Source: Nymphaea colorata (taxonomy: Eukaryota; Streptophyta; Magnoliopsida; Nymphaeales; Nymphaeaceae). From it: a stretch of DNA of 64,000 bases. The DNA is taken from NCBI RefSeq assembly GCF_008831285.2, contig NC_045149.1, positions 2,656,500 through 2,720,499 of the forward strand, written 5' to 3'. Shown here piece by piece: positions 1-11,399 of the stretch. The position numbers were made by a program, and so were the translations under genes. Below the pieces are notes generated by a model. It worked only from the letters and a program-made list of their open reading frames with translations, ran no database searches and had not been told where the DNA came from. Each line of letters opens with the position of its first letter. The first letter of the stretch is position 1.

Positions 1-84
1 CACTTATTTTCAAAAATAAAATCTCATTTTCTATAGCACTTCAAAAACCAAAATATTTTTTGAAGATACGAATTTTTTGGCGAC
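1..84 (+). repeat. End of an LTR-like block, direct repeat of 6521-6594
   Basis: This segment matches 6521-6594 closely; both contain the phrases AAAATCTCATTTT and CTATAGCACT followed by a run of A/T and a GATxCGAA motif. It ends at TTTTTTGGCGAC, which resembles the start of a Gypsy-type primer-binding site. I infer it is the 3' edge of a left LTR whose body lies before the window. The counterpart at 6.5 kb has about 20 extra bases before its own boundary. Confidence 0.4.
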
Positions 85-1063
85 CAAACCCATCATCGTT
101 TGGCTATGATTATATGATGCATTTTCACAAACTTGAACATCTCATATATTGCCGATGTAAAGCATGTTCCCTTCTTTGGCCTTGACCCCATCGGCATTTC
201 ATTACATTACTTGATGATTATGTTTCCTCTTTTGCATATAAGACTAATTGAGGATGATCAATCGTGTTCACCTAGATCTACGATCAAATACAACCCTCCT
301 CAATTTGAGGCTTGATTGAAGACAATGTTTGTTCTTCTTATTATCTTAATTTTTATCTTAGGCAACATTGCATTAGAGACAGCCAATTTTGCATGTTTGA
401 TCATATTTTAAAAACCTCTAATACATATTTGTCCCAGTCATCATGTTGTTGGGCATGGTCTTAGGTAGTAGCACAAAACTAAGCCTTAAAACTAGACAAC
501 ACCTTGGGTAGGAAAGGTCCCTCGTTAGTACCATGAATGGTAATTTGTGGTATATCAACGAGTGCCCAAGAAGAAGTGAATAAACCTTACCCTTAGTTGT
601 CAAATGAAGGAGTCTATGCTCATACTAAGCCTCTTGGTTAAAGTATATTGGCATATCTTATACGAAACAACCATAATTGATCAAACCAAACTCAATTAGG
701 GTCTTAAGCTCATTATTTAAATATATGCATGTGACTTTAGAAAATGCTGGATGTTTATCATTATATGTGTGTCTTCCATATACTTTTTGATCAATTTAAT
801 TTTCATCTTACTCTTTTAAATCGATGTCCTCTCCAATTATTTCTTCAACAACACTATACCATAAGCCCATGTTTTAACCCTACTATCTAAATGACATTGA
901 TTTTTCAAATATTATCATTCAGCAAATTCGTTTTTCAGAATTACTTGACGATCTACATTTTATCATATTTTGTCAATCTCTCATTTATTCATTGGTCCAA
1001 CTTCATATTCTTAAACATGATAGTCAGTTATTGGCTCAATTACCAACTTTGTTTGACTTAGAT

Positions 1064-1890
1064 CATGCATCCTTTTGCCCTCATTTTAGCCAAACATTTT
1101 TCCAAGCTTCAATACTTATGGTAATTCTATGGCAAGTCTATTTGCTTTTAGAATTACTTCAAAATCTACATTTTATCATATCTTGTGAATCTCTCATTTA
1201 TTTGTTTCTATTATTGAACATGATAGTCATCTATTGGCTCAAATACCAACTTTGAATAACTCAAGTCATGCATTCTTTTTCCCTCATTTATATTCAGTCA
1301 AATAACTTTCTAGCTTCAATACCCATAGTATGTCATTCTTTCTATTTTACTACTTCCATAATTAAAAATTTTATTGGGTCATCAATTATTCTTTGACAAT
1401 TCCATTTTTTTTAGAATTGTTTTAAAATCTATATTTTACATACCTTGTCAATACCTTATTTGTCTAATCTCCTATTATCAAGTATGCGATCCATCTATTG
1501 GTTCAATTACCAACTTTGTTTGACTCAGGTCATGCATTCTTTTTTCACATTTATATCTAACCAAATAATTTTCAAGCTTCAAAACTCATACCGTGCAACC
1601 CTTCCCATTTTACTACTTCCATGATTTTATTGGGTTATTATACACATGATACTACATTTCACCATCACATATCAATTTTCTTTATATAATTTTGTCTATG
1701 CATTCATTTTATTGAGGCAATTTCCATTATTTTCTTCGCCTCAATCTCAGTTCATGATGAACATGTGCTTAACTGAGGTCACGCATTCCCTTTTTTTTTT
1801 CTCATTTATATTTACCCAAATATTTTCTAGTTTTAATATCTATAGTGCGTCTTTCTTCCCATTTTACTACTTCCATGATTTTATTGGGTC
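1064..1890 (+). repeat. Imperfect tandem repeat, four units of about 200-260 bp
   Basis: Four degenerate units begin near 1064, 1265, 1527 and 1771. Each starts with a TCATGCATTC-like phrase, then CCTCATTTATAT, then an AAGCTTCAA-like phrase; the last three also share TTTTACTACTTCCAT. Spacing is about 201, 262 and 244 bp. The units are well diverged, so the array is old. Confidence 0.6.
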
Positions 1891-2887
1891 ATAATTTATT
1901 CCAAGATCTTTGTTTTGCTCTGACATATTCTATTTTCAATCGTCGGACACTAATTTTTAATTTATTCATCCACCCCTATTGAGTATATATCTTCATGAAT
2001 CAAACCTCATATATTTATACTATGCTTGAGATTTAATCTTTTCAAAATTAAAATGCTCTGTTTTTCTATATTATCAACTTGATATCTCGCTATGAGAATT
2101 ATCGTCTACTTATCATATTGTCATTTTCTTTCTTATAAACTTTGTCTCAATTGCTTGTCATTAAAGACAAGCAGAAATTCTTTCATACCAAAGCTCATAT
2201 TATCTTGCACCCTCATTTTCCTATTAGCAGAAAATATATCAGTTTCCTTTATATAATTTTGTCCACACCTTTTTTTCATTGGAGCATTTTCTATTATTTT
2301 TACTTCAATCTAGGTATTAACCTTCTATCTTCTACTCAGTATATTCACACATTTTTGTTTTGAATCAGATTATATCCATTAACACTTATGGCAATTGCTA
2401 ATATTGGGACATTTTTTTAATTATGAATATTTCGAGACATTTCTAACTTGCTTTTGCGACACATATTTTTCTTTCAAAATCATCATTGCCCATAAAAAAA
2501 AAAGGGGGATCATATCCCAATCAAACCGACCCAGCTACTAAGCTAAAGATTTGATCAAGCGCAATCTGGCCGCTAGGTTTGGACCATTCTAAAGCTAGCT
2601 CAACCTGGTCGCAAGGAAGAGAATCTTATGAAGCAAGCATAACTTAGTCATTTGGCCGAGGGCTTTTCAAAGCAAGCTCAACCTAAGTTCTAGTTTGGGG
2701 AATCTTACTAAACAAGTTCAAAATCTAGCCTTTGGTGAAAATAAAAATTTCACCAAAAGGCACTCAAGGTGATAGGAAGTTTTCTTGTCACGACCAATGA
2801 AGGAGTAATAGGACATCATTCCTTACTTCAACAAAGGTATTCGAGGTGATGAAGGTTCTTTCCTAGCATTGCTACTTGTTATCGAGC

Positions 2888-3136
2888 AACTCATTCAGGT
2901 AAGGGTTAAAACCTGAAATTATGGGCGAAAGAGCAACCCACACAGGTAAGAGTTTAAACCTATAATGCAAGCAAAAACAACTCGTACAAGTAGGGGGTTA
3001 AACTTGCAATGCAAGTCAAGGCAACCCATTTAGGGGGTTAAACCTAAATTCGATATCGGCAAACCTGTGCAGGCAAGGGATTAAACCTGCAACGTAAGCT
3101 CAAAAACTAATTCAGGTAAGAGGTTAAAATCTGAAA
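2888..3136 (+). repeat. Tandem array of six ~44-bp units, each a small hairpin
   Basis: Units carry a CAACYC-like lead, a left stem, a loop related to AAGGGTTAAA and a right stem. Stem pairs are TTCAGGT/ACCTGAA (2894-2917), AGGT/ACCT (2944-2961), CAAGT/ACTTG (2987-3006), ATTTAGG/CCTAAAT (3028-3049), TGCAGG/CCTGCA (3068-3091) and TTCAGGT/ATCTGAA (3111-3135). The stems differ between units but still pair within each unit. The array sits just before the putative polypurine tract of the LTR element. Confidence 0.7.
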
Positions 3137-3236
3137 TGCAGTTTCAACATTTTAATCTTTTTAACCAAAATCTTCATCACTGAAAATTTGGGTTGCTTAT
3201 CTTTGCCACTAAGCACGGCAATGCTGGCTTAGTAAC

Positions 3237-3245
3237 AAAGAGGGG
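3237..3245 (+). other. Putative polypurine tract
   Basis: AAAGAGGGG lies immediately before CATCTTTTATCACCC, the presumed start of the right LTR. In LTR elements this tract primes plus-strand DNA synthesis. The call rests on position and purine content only. Confidence 0.35.
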
Positions 3246-3788
3246 CATCTTTTATCACCCAAAATTTTTCAAAAAAGACTATTATTTCATTATTTCGATT
3301 TAAATTTTAGACCCAAAGCAAATTTGCAACTATTGGATCCAAAATGAATTTCTATTCAAATTCAAAACCCAACCTTAAACGCGAGATTCAAATCCAAAAT
3401 CCAATTATCAGATCCCAATTGCATCCAAAATCCAAGTTTAGATCCAAGTCAAGTGTTTCAAACTCAAAATCCAAAATCAAGTTCAAAACGACAAAGTTTA
3501 GTGCTACGAGCGTCATGCACAAAAACAGACCTTCCTTCTTTATGCTTCGTCCTCACACCAAAAATATGTTTTTGAAGCTTAACCCACTCACTAGAACAAG
3601 TTAGTGGCCAATTGAACCGAACCCGGATTCAAAACGAGCCCGGACTAGCTCAAAATGGAATCGACCGCCCATTTTTAACAAAAACCTTTTTTAACACATT
3701 TTAAATAAAAAATGTTTTTATGCTTCCTATATACACAACAATGTTTTATTTTACTTGATTTTATCTTAAATTTAAATAAATAAAAATT

Positions 3789-4045
3789 ATGCACCGATGC
3801 ACGCGAGGGCGCATTCGTGCGCCGCACTTGCTCGTGAACACGGCCGTGTTACACAGTCGCGCAAATGTGGGACGCGTTACACACTCGCGCAAATGCACAA
3901 GCATGCGTTCATGCACCGCACAAGCGTGCAAACGTGTGCCGCATTGTGTGCTTGCACGAGCGTGCAATCGCGCAACAACACATCACGCGCTATCGTGTGC
4001 GGCGTGCAGCGCGTAGGTGCTGTTTGCGCCTCGCACGACGAGAAC
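3789..4045 (+). other. CpG-rich patch with short repeated GTGCG/CGCAC motifs
   Basis: About 250 bp of very CpG-rich sequence in AT-rich surroundings, built from repeated short motifs such as GCACGAGCGTGC, CGTGCAATCGCGC and ACTCGCGCAAATG. It is open in several frames on both strands (for example 3797-4060 and 3761-3967), which is expected of such repetitive sequence and does not suggest a gene. It lies some 200 bp before a TATA box, inside the putative LTR. Confidence 0.6.
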
Positions 4046-4251
4046 CCTCCATTTTTATGAACAAAACCACCCTTGAGGGCAATAGCCCTGCCCAGACCCC
4101 AAATGAGTGTTTACAGGGCTAATGGCCAATCCCACTTCGTCGAAACCTTTCTTTAAAAACAGAATAAATTATTCAAAAAATCTTGAAATTCGCACGAAAT
4201 CCTTGTTAAATTAAAAAAAATCAAATTTTGAATTTTGGTTTCAAAACACTC

Positions 4252-4259
4252 TATAAATA
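4252..4259 (+). promoter_or_regulatory. TATA box of the putative LTR
   Basis: TATAAATA in the context CTCTATAAATACC, a good plant TATA box, about 1 kb into the LTR-like block and after the CpG-rich patch. It would start the LTR transcript if the block is an LTR. Confidence 0.4.
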
Positions 4260-5448
4260 CCTCACAATCCTCTATTTTGATCATGAGCTAACCCTTGAGG
4301 GATTTCTAATGCTTCTTCACTTGAAGATTTGCCTCTCTTTCCATTTCTCTCTTCTTCTCTTTTCTTATTCTCTAACCTTGGGAGCAAGCATCTCCATGTT
4401 CAAACTCCTCAAGGGAGCACGAGAAGACTTCTTAGAGGGATTATCTCATCATTTTGGAGTTTCGTCTAAGGTGATCCTTGAATCATTCAAAGGATGAAGT
4501 TCATCCATATCCGAGGTATATAATCCTCCATTTTTATTTCCTTTTTTCCTCTTGCCACCTTCCCATGGCCGTGCAAGAAAGCTCAAATGATTTTTTATCC
4601 GGAATCGAGAGCTATATCTTGAGTGCTCCGGGAGTATGAGCAAGGTGGAATAAATTCAATTTCTTCATTTATTTCCAATATATGCTTGTTATAATACTTC
4701 ATTCATCATTCATGTTTGAAATGATGCTCATGAATGATGTTCTAATTTTTCTAAATTGATGAGCAAATGTACGGTGAGAATGAGTGCTTGGGATTGAGAT
4801 TTCTTCATTTTTGTGTTGAATTTTGAGGTTGGGACTTGTCCAACCCAGGAAAGTCATTCACGAATGTGCATATGTTAATATGCATTTTCATGTCATTCTC
4901 ACGTTTAGTTTCTTTCTTAATTACCCGATTAGGGACCCCAATGAGAGCTTTCCTATGTTGCTCTCCATTCCATGTATTTTTTTATTTTCTTTCATATTAA
5001 ATGGTGGTAGAAATGTATTTTCTTGAAGCAAATAATATGATTTTATATTCATATTTGAAAACATGTTTTCGAAAATATTTTCAAAACCAAATACCCTCTC
5101 TAATGCGGCCTTGGAAACTTAGCTTAGGATCTTGCATGAGCCCACGTTTCCCTCTATCCTACATCAAAAATCGAAGTTGGATATTTTAAATTTAGTTCTT
5201 GATTTTAACTCTCATGAAGACATATACATATATACATGTTATATACCTATACGTGCACATGAATGTTTCTCTTTGTCATTTTATGATTTAACATATCTTT
5301 TACAAATTCTCGTACACATATATATCAATATACGTATACGTGTATTCTATTTCAACATATCTCTCTTTCTAAAATCTTCTTCTCTTGTTCTATTTGATAT
5401 AAACTTCTTTTTCACAAGCTTTTGTATACGTATACATATATGTGTATA

Positions 5449-5732
<284 letters not shown>

Positions 5733-6639
5733 TATGTTTATGTATACATATTTTGCTCCCTTTTAAATCTTTGATTTTGTTATGTTATAGATCCCTTCCT
5801 CTCTCTCTTTCTCTATATCTCTCTCATAATCAAGTCTTTCATATTTTTCATTCTTTTGAACATTTTTCTTTCAAAATATTTTCATTTGCCGACTTCATCA
5901 AAACGAAAACTCAAGCAATGACCTAATATTGGAATCATACTTGATGGTCTACAACCTTATTCCATTTTCAAAAACTTTTCTCTTTTCATCAAAAATATTT
6001 ATTACAAAAATCTTAGATGTATATGACGGTAGGAATGCCTTTAGATGAATATTGTGGTAGGAATGACACATGTAGGGTCAATGCATTCATGCATCTACTT
6101 CACTTGACATCATAAATGACCACAAGGGCATATCTAAAAGAACTTAAGCATGATGAGATTAGGTACTAACCGAATTAGAACAAAACCTCAAACCTACTTA
6201 AAATCTTAAGAAAACACTAAAGTGATTTTCAAAAGATGCTCTTCAAATGTTTCCAAACAATATTTGTCAAGATTTCTCAATTCAAGTTTTTCTTAAATCA
6301 AATTATTTTACATTCTCAAGTGATTCTTCAAGAACTTTTCCAAAAGTTTGAAACATCAAATCTTCAATATCTTCTCAAACACAACACTGCATTTAGAATG
6401 AAGAAGATGGTTAAGCCAAAACGAAATGCATCAAGGATAAACATAGCCCTTGGATTGATTACCCCCAGTAAAGGTACCGGAAACGGTTGATCTTCGTACC
6501 GATGGGCTAGTCTCTTTCTCTCTCATTTTCAAAAGTAAAATCTCATTTTTCTATAGCACTCCAAAAAGCCAAAAAAATTTTGGGGATGCGAACAGCTTGT
6601 CTCACTACTTTTTACAGGTGGCAACTATGACACCTAGAG

Positions 6640-7290
6640 TAGGGCGATGACAATGGCTTTATCGGCTAAAAAAAAAATTGCCTTCATTGATGGCAGTCTT
6701 CCTCAACTTGATAACATGTCCATAAAGTTTATCGCTTGGAGAAGATCAAGTCATAAGGTTCACTCCTGGATTTTGAATTCCAACTCAAAACAACTTGCTG
6801 GTTGTGTGGTTTATGTTACAACAACAAATCGGAGTTTGGACTGACCTGGTGGTTCAATTCACCGAAAGCTATACTCCTTACAAATTCCAAATCAAAAGTG
6901 CCATCAATCACCTAATACAAGACACCCTCTTTGTCGCTGTTTAGCACACCAAACTCAAAGAGTATTGGGACGAACTGGCATCTTATTGATGTTGTACCTA
7001 TGTACTCAAGTGGTGCAATGATGGAAATAACACAAAAGCAGCAGGAAGACAAGGTAATAGAATTTATGATGGGGCTTAATTATTCTTACAAGTCCGTGAG
7101 AGGCCAAATCCTTCTTTTAGAACCCTTACCCTTTATGAGCAGATTGTACTCGTTGATCATCCAAGAGTAGAAACAAAGGGAAGAAACCATCCTATTTCTA
7201 CATGCACTGCAACATACAGGGTATTCAAAGGAACGATGCTTCAAATTAAATGGGTATCCACCCAACTTCAAGGATGGAAATCAAGAATGA
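6640..7290 (+). pseudogene. Decayed Ty1/Copia gag fragment
   Basis: The conceptual protein carries hallmarks of plant Copia gag of the UBN2/Retrotran_gag_3 type: SAKKKIAFIDGSLP at the start, SWILNSNSKQLAG, then QQEDKVIEFMMGLNYSYKSV and RGQILLLEPLP, and finally a partial zinc-finger tail (ERCFKLNGYPPNFKDGN) near 7230-7285. The reading is spread over two frames (6647-6844 and 6931-7170) with stops between, so it is not expressed as gag. No matching pol follows it directly. Confidence 0.7.
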
Positions 7291-7640
7291 GAAGGTAATA
7301 AAGCCAAATTCTAGTGACACAAACAAAAGTGTGCCTTCTGATTTTGATCTTTGATGCACTGGTTCAAAGGTGTGCCTTCTATGAAGATGATTCTTTCTAT
7401 CTAAATCCTATTGAAGCCCAAATGTTGGAGAGCCATTTTTAGAAAAAGTCATCTCACTTTATTATAAGCTTTTGAGATGTCTAGTTAGAAACTAATCATT
7501 GTGTTTCTCTAGACAATAAGCCAACTCTTAGATTAAGAGAATTTGATCTTGAATGAGTTGGCCTTGCATGAAAGCACCCTCGCAGTTCAATAATTCTCAC
7601 AATTATCTTCTTCATTGGATGCAATAATTTTTTTATACAT
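7291..7640. other. No recognisable feature
   Basis: AT-rich sequence between the Copia gag remnant and the LINE fragment. I see no gene, RNA gene or clear repeat. Confidence 0.5.
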
Positions 7641-8799
7641 TTTTATAAATAGTATTGCACAACAAAATTGCTAAAGTCATTAGTACTTAGTGCACCTTGG
7701 AATTTTGGAATGAGAAATTTGTGTACATCATTAATTTTCTTAACTAGTCTATTTAATTTAAATAAGATCTTTATAGCTTTAAAGACATCAGCTTCCACAA
7801 TTGTCTAATATTTTTTGAAAAATTCTGCCGTGAATCCATTTGGGCCCATTGCTTTTCCACTCTATAGACTAAAGAATGCAACTCCTCTTTCTGAATATGT
7901 TTTAAGTAAACACATTTTCTTCTGCATTAATAGGTGGACCTTCTAGGACATTGTCTAGCATTGTACCATTTTCATCCGTATCCATGAAGAAAGTCATGGA
8001 GGAAGTCTCTATAGCTTTTGTGCACTTTCTCAGGTACCCTGTACAAAAGTTCCATTATCTCAATTGCCATGAAATTTTTTTCGGCTTCTTTATTCTTCAT
8101 ACATGCTTGGAAGATGGTCATGTTTTTGTCTCCATCCTTCAATTATGAAATTTGTGATCTTTATTTCTCGTACACATGCTACTCTCTGAGAGCAACTCCA
8201 AATTCCATTCACAACTTCCATTCAGCCTCATCCTCCTGTTCATTCTTAGTGAAGTTGCTTTTGAAAGTTCTCAAGTTTTTGTCTTGAACTCTCTGTTCAA
8301 TGGGAACTAGAAATGTTGCATTCTAGATAGCCAAACTCCACCCAGAGAATTCCAAATTTTGAAGCAAACTGACCATTGGGCAGCCAATTGTCATAATTTA
8401 CTAATTAGATTTTTATAATTTCTTCACATTGATAATGAAGAGACCAATAAGAGTAAAACTTAAACAAACATTTCCCATATAGTCTAACCTCCTTGCAAAG
8501 TACTATAAGTGCCAGTGGACTATGATATAAAGAGGTTCAAGTAGAATCTTTAAGTGAAATTCAGAGAATTCATGTTGCATCCATAGCAAGTTTACCAGCA
8601 TCCAATCAATTCTACATAAGTTGTTGCTAGCTCCTTTTCTGTTGTTTGACCACATCCTGCAATATTGAGGACCGCTAACATCTTTAAGGTCATATATATT
8701 AAGAAAATCATTAAATTCATTAAGCAAGGAGATAGATGGATGATGGCTGGCTTTGTCAGGCCCTTCCACCATTGTGTAGTTTGAAGGCCCTTCCACCAT
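7640..8799 (-). pseudogene. L1-type LINE fragment: endonuclease end and start of reverse transcriptase
   Basis: Read on the minus strand, 8799-8503 encodes an endonuclease-like stretch (EFNDFLNIYDLKDVSGPQY, then CRIDWMLVN) typical of the APE domain of plant L1 LINEs. Around 8130-8060 comes LKDGDKNMTIFQACMKNK, the usual linker phrase, and at 7857-7817 KAMGPNGFTAEFFKKY, the first reverse transcriptase motif. The order matches LINE ORF2. Stops and frameshifts break the frame, and the catalytic RT core is absent, so it is a dead fragment. A 15-bp phrase GGCCCTTCCACCATT occurs twice near its 5' end (8758 and 8788). Confidence 0.75.
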
Positions 8800-8829
8800 T
8801 CAACTTTACTAAATCTCTTTTAGGCTAGT

Positions 8830-10215
8830 TAATTCAGCACTTCACTCCTGGTGTAACCTTGAACAACAACATACTTCACTTCTGTTCTGATCAAGTTGAA
8901 GGCTCCATCATTGCTATTGTTGCTCAATGTGCGTAGGGTTATGGCTCTTATTCTAATAATTGAGGAGGTTCCTTTGCTGATTTATGGATGAGGATGCTCC
9001 TCAAATAAATGTCATTCTCATCAAGCATCAAGTTGCCTAATGGTCCCACTCAAATTCGTATTTGCCAATTTTGTAGGCAACAACATCCCACCACCCAACA
9101 ATGCTGGGATATAGTGAAAGTTTTTATGGCTTTGGTCATGAATGCTTTTCAATCATCCAATTTTGTCCAAGATAATGTTACTATTGGTTCAATTGAAGAT
9201 CAAACCTATTTAGGGTGGTACTGGGACACATGAGCCACCCATCACATTGGTAAGAGTGATCAACAAATACAAGGTAAAGTTCTACAGTTTGGTTGATTGT
9301 CATTGTTGGTAATAGGGAGCAGATGAAAATTCATCATATTGGTAATATTGTTTTGCCTTCGAATCAGACTTTCTGTTTTTGCTGAAGGATACATATCATG
9401 TGCCTAACATGTTGAAAGATCTCTTATAAGTCTCCAAGTTCACAAGAGATTATTCATGCAAAGTTGAATTTACTGCCAAAGGTTTTGCTATTAAGCATTT
9501 GCAGATGAGGCAATTCTTCACTCAACTTGCAATAAGTATAGTCTTTGCATCTGGCTAGGCTTTTCTTCTCCATCACTGGAACAGGCAAGTATGAAGAAGG
9601 TAGTCATGGTGCAGGAAAATATGTTGGTCATAGCATCCAGTCTTGCAATAAGCAATTGTCTAATGTTCTTAAACATTCATTTTGCTCGTTTGATTTGTGG
9701 CATTATCGCCTTGGACAAGCTTATTCCCAATTGATTTCCAAATTTCATGATCTTGCATTGATTTTTGCTGATGGTTAGCATAATTTTGATTTATATACTA
9801 CTTGTAATTTGGGTAGAATATGTTTCCCTTTTCTATGTCTAATTAAAAGCCAGTCATGCTCTTAAGCTTTTACATGCTAATTTATGGAGACCAGATCCTT
9901 GTTCATCAAGAGATGGTCTTGTTATTACTTATTGATTGTCCATTATTCATGTTTTACATTGATTTTTCCATTAAAAATAAGTTGAACACTAGTCTTGGAT
10001 AAGAATTTACAACTTAGAACACCCTTGTTAACAATCCTTTACTCCGATAGCATCTGGAGTTCCTCGAACAATGCAATTCTTACACCAAGTAAATTCTTAA
10101 TCCAATGCTTTGAACTTTTCTGAGTACTGTTGAATAACAACTTTAGTTTAGAGTTGAGGCTTTTCATAGTGATGAAGGGGGTGATTTGAGCAGACTTTTC
10201 TGCTTTTCTTGCACC
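8830..10215 (+). pseudogene. Decayed Copia fragment: gag zinc finger, protease, pre-integrase, integrase start
   Basis: A degenerate zinc finger (CQFCRQQHPTTQQCW) lies at 9060-9105, then a protease site at 9215-9245 where WYWDT is followed by TGA and ATHH, so the catalytic Asp-Thr-Gly has a stop instead of Gly. The pre-integrase motif DLWHYRLGQA lies near 9695-9725, and an integrase-like YYLLIVHYSCFTLIFPL stretch near 9930-9975. The same family reappears at 54.7-55.2 kb with matching DNA. Several frameshifts and stops make it a pseudogene. Confidence 0.75.
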
Positions 10216-10384
10216 AAAAGTAACACCTGGATTTTTAGGTGCGACGCCTATCTTATTTTCACTGATTTTGATGTGCTTTTAGAAAATTATTTCTTTTAGC
10301 TAACAATTTTTTATTCCGGGTGTTTGTCAAAGCGACCATCCCATTATAGATAGAGCATGTTTCGAGTTTTCTAAAAATACAACT

Positions 10385-11390
10385 ATGGCCGAAGCTGGAT
10401 ATCATAGGATTTTATCATGGGACAGCCAAAGACATGACAATAGTATGATGCTATTTGGGTGATAGCAAATCGGTTTACCAAAATCAGCCCATGTTCTACC
10501 AATCTGCAAGACATAATCCATGGATTAAGTGTGGACCTCTACATTGATGACATAGTATGACTGCACAGTGTGCCATGCATAATGATATTTGATAGGGATA
10601 TTAGATTCAGCTAATGTTTTTGGGAGTCATTGTAGAGAGCATTGGATACCTTGCTGCACATGACTTCTACTTTTCATCCTCCGACAACATAATAGATAGA
10701 GAGGACTATTTTGGCATTAGAAGATATAGTTAGAGTATGCTCATTGTGTGAAATGAGACTAAGATAGGTATATAAAGCTAGTTGAGTTCACCGATAATGA
10801 TAGATATAATTCAAGCATTGGGATGACTGTATATAACGGATCATATGGTCAATCATGTTATTCTTCCTTGTACTATGATAAGGTCGGAGGTAGAAGGATA
10901 GACGATCCTCTGGCTCTCCAGCATTACATAGATCAAGTCATGTTCATACAAGAGAAGCTTATTACAATGCAAAATAGCCAAATAATTGGCATCGATTATT
11001 GGTGTTCGAGGTTGAAAATCATGTAGTTTTGTGGGCTTTACTGACGAAGGACATATTTAGATTTGACAAGAATGGGAAGCTGACTTTTATATACATTTGG
11101 GCATTTGAGATACTTGAAAGGATAAGGGAGATTGCCTATCGTCTGACATTACCTTCGCATCACAAGTCCATAATGTGTTCCATGTGTTGATGCTATGGAA
11201 ACTTGTTTTAAGCCCTAACCATATCGTTAAACATAAGGATCTTGAGGTTTGGGAGGGACTGCCATATGAGAAGAAGCCACTTTATGTTGTCGATGAGCAA
11301 GAGTGTGTACTAACCAACAAAAGCATACCGATTATGAAAGTGGAATGGCAACATCATGGTGCCACATAGTGCACATAGGAGCCAAAGGTG
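10385..11390 (+). pseudogene. Ty3/Gypsy chromovirus-like integrase and C-terminal fragment
   Basis: Conceptual translation gives integrase phrases (SIWVIANRFTK, VPCIMIFDRDIRF, TSTFHPPTT) at about 10450-10700. The linker after integrase follows (QHYIDQVMFIQEKLITMQ, 10915-10975) and a C-terminal block (FEILERIREIAYRLTLP, then VLMLWKLVLSPNHIV, KHKDLEVWEGLPYEKKP) at 11100-11370. This order is that of plant Gypsy elements of the Tekay/Del-like chromovirus group. Reverse transcriptase and protease are not found upstream, where a Copia fragment abuts. Stops and frame changes are frequent. Confidence 0.75.
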
Positions 11391-11399
11391 GTGATGTAG

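Larger units (their letters stand above)
85..3236 (+). mobile_element. Internal region of a probable non-autonomous LTR element
   Basis: AT-rich DNA without any reading frame I can relate to gag or pol. It lies between two copies of the same LTR-end sequence (1-84 and 6521-6594) and contains two tandem arrays (1064-1890 and 2888-3136), then a purine stretch AAAGAGGGG that could be a polypurine tract. Large elements with repeat-rich, non-coding interiors are known for plant LTR elements (LARD type) and for the Tat/Ogre branch of Gypsy. Assignment here rests on layout, not on protein similarity, and the short frames at 133-315, 992-1255 and 1646-1894 look accidental. Confidence 0.35.

Noticed and set aside
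3761-4122. Overlapping Arg/His/Cys-rich frames on both strands
   Set aside because: The CpG-rich motif repeat is free of stops in several frames by composition; no domain or start context supports a gene.
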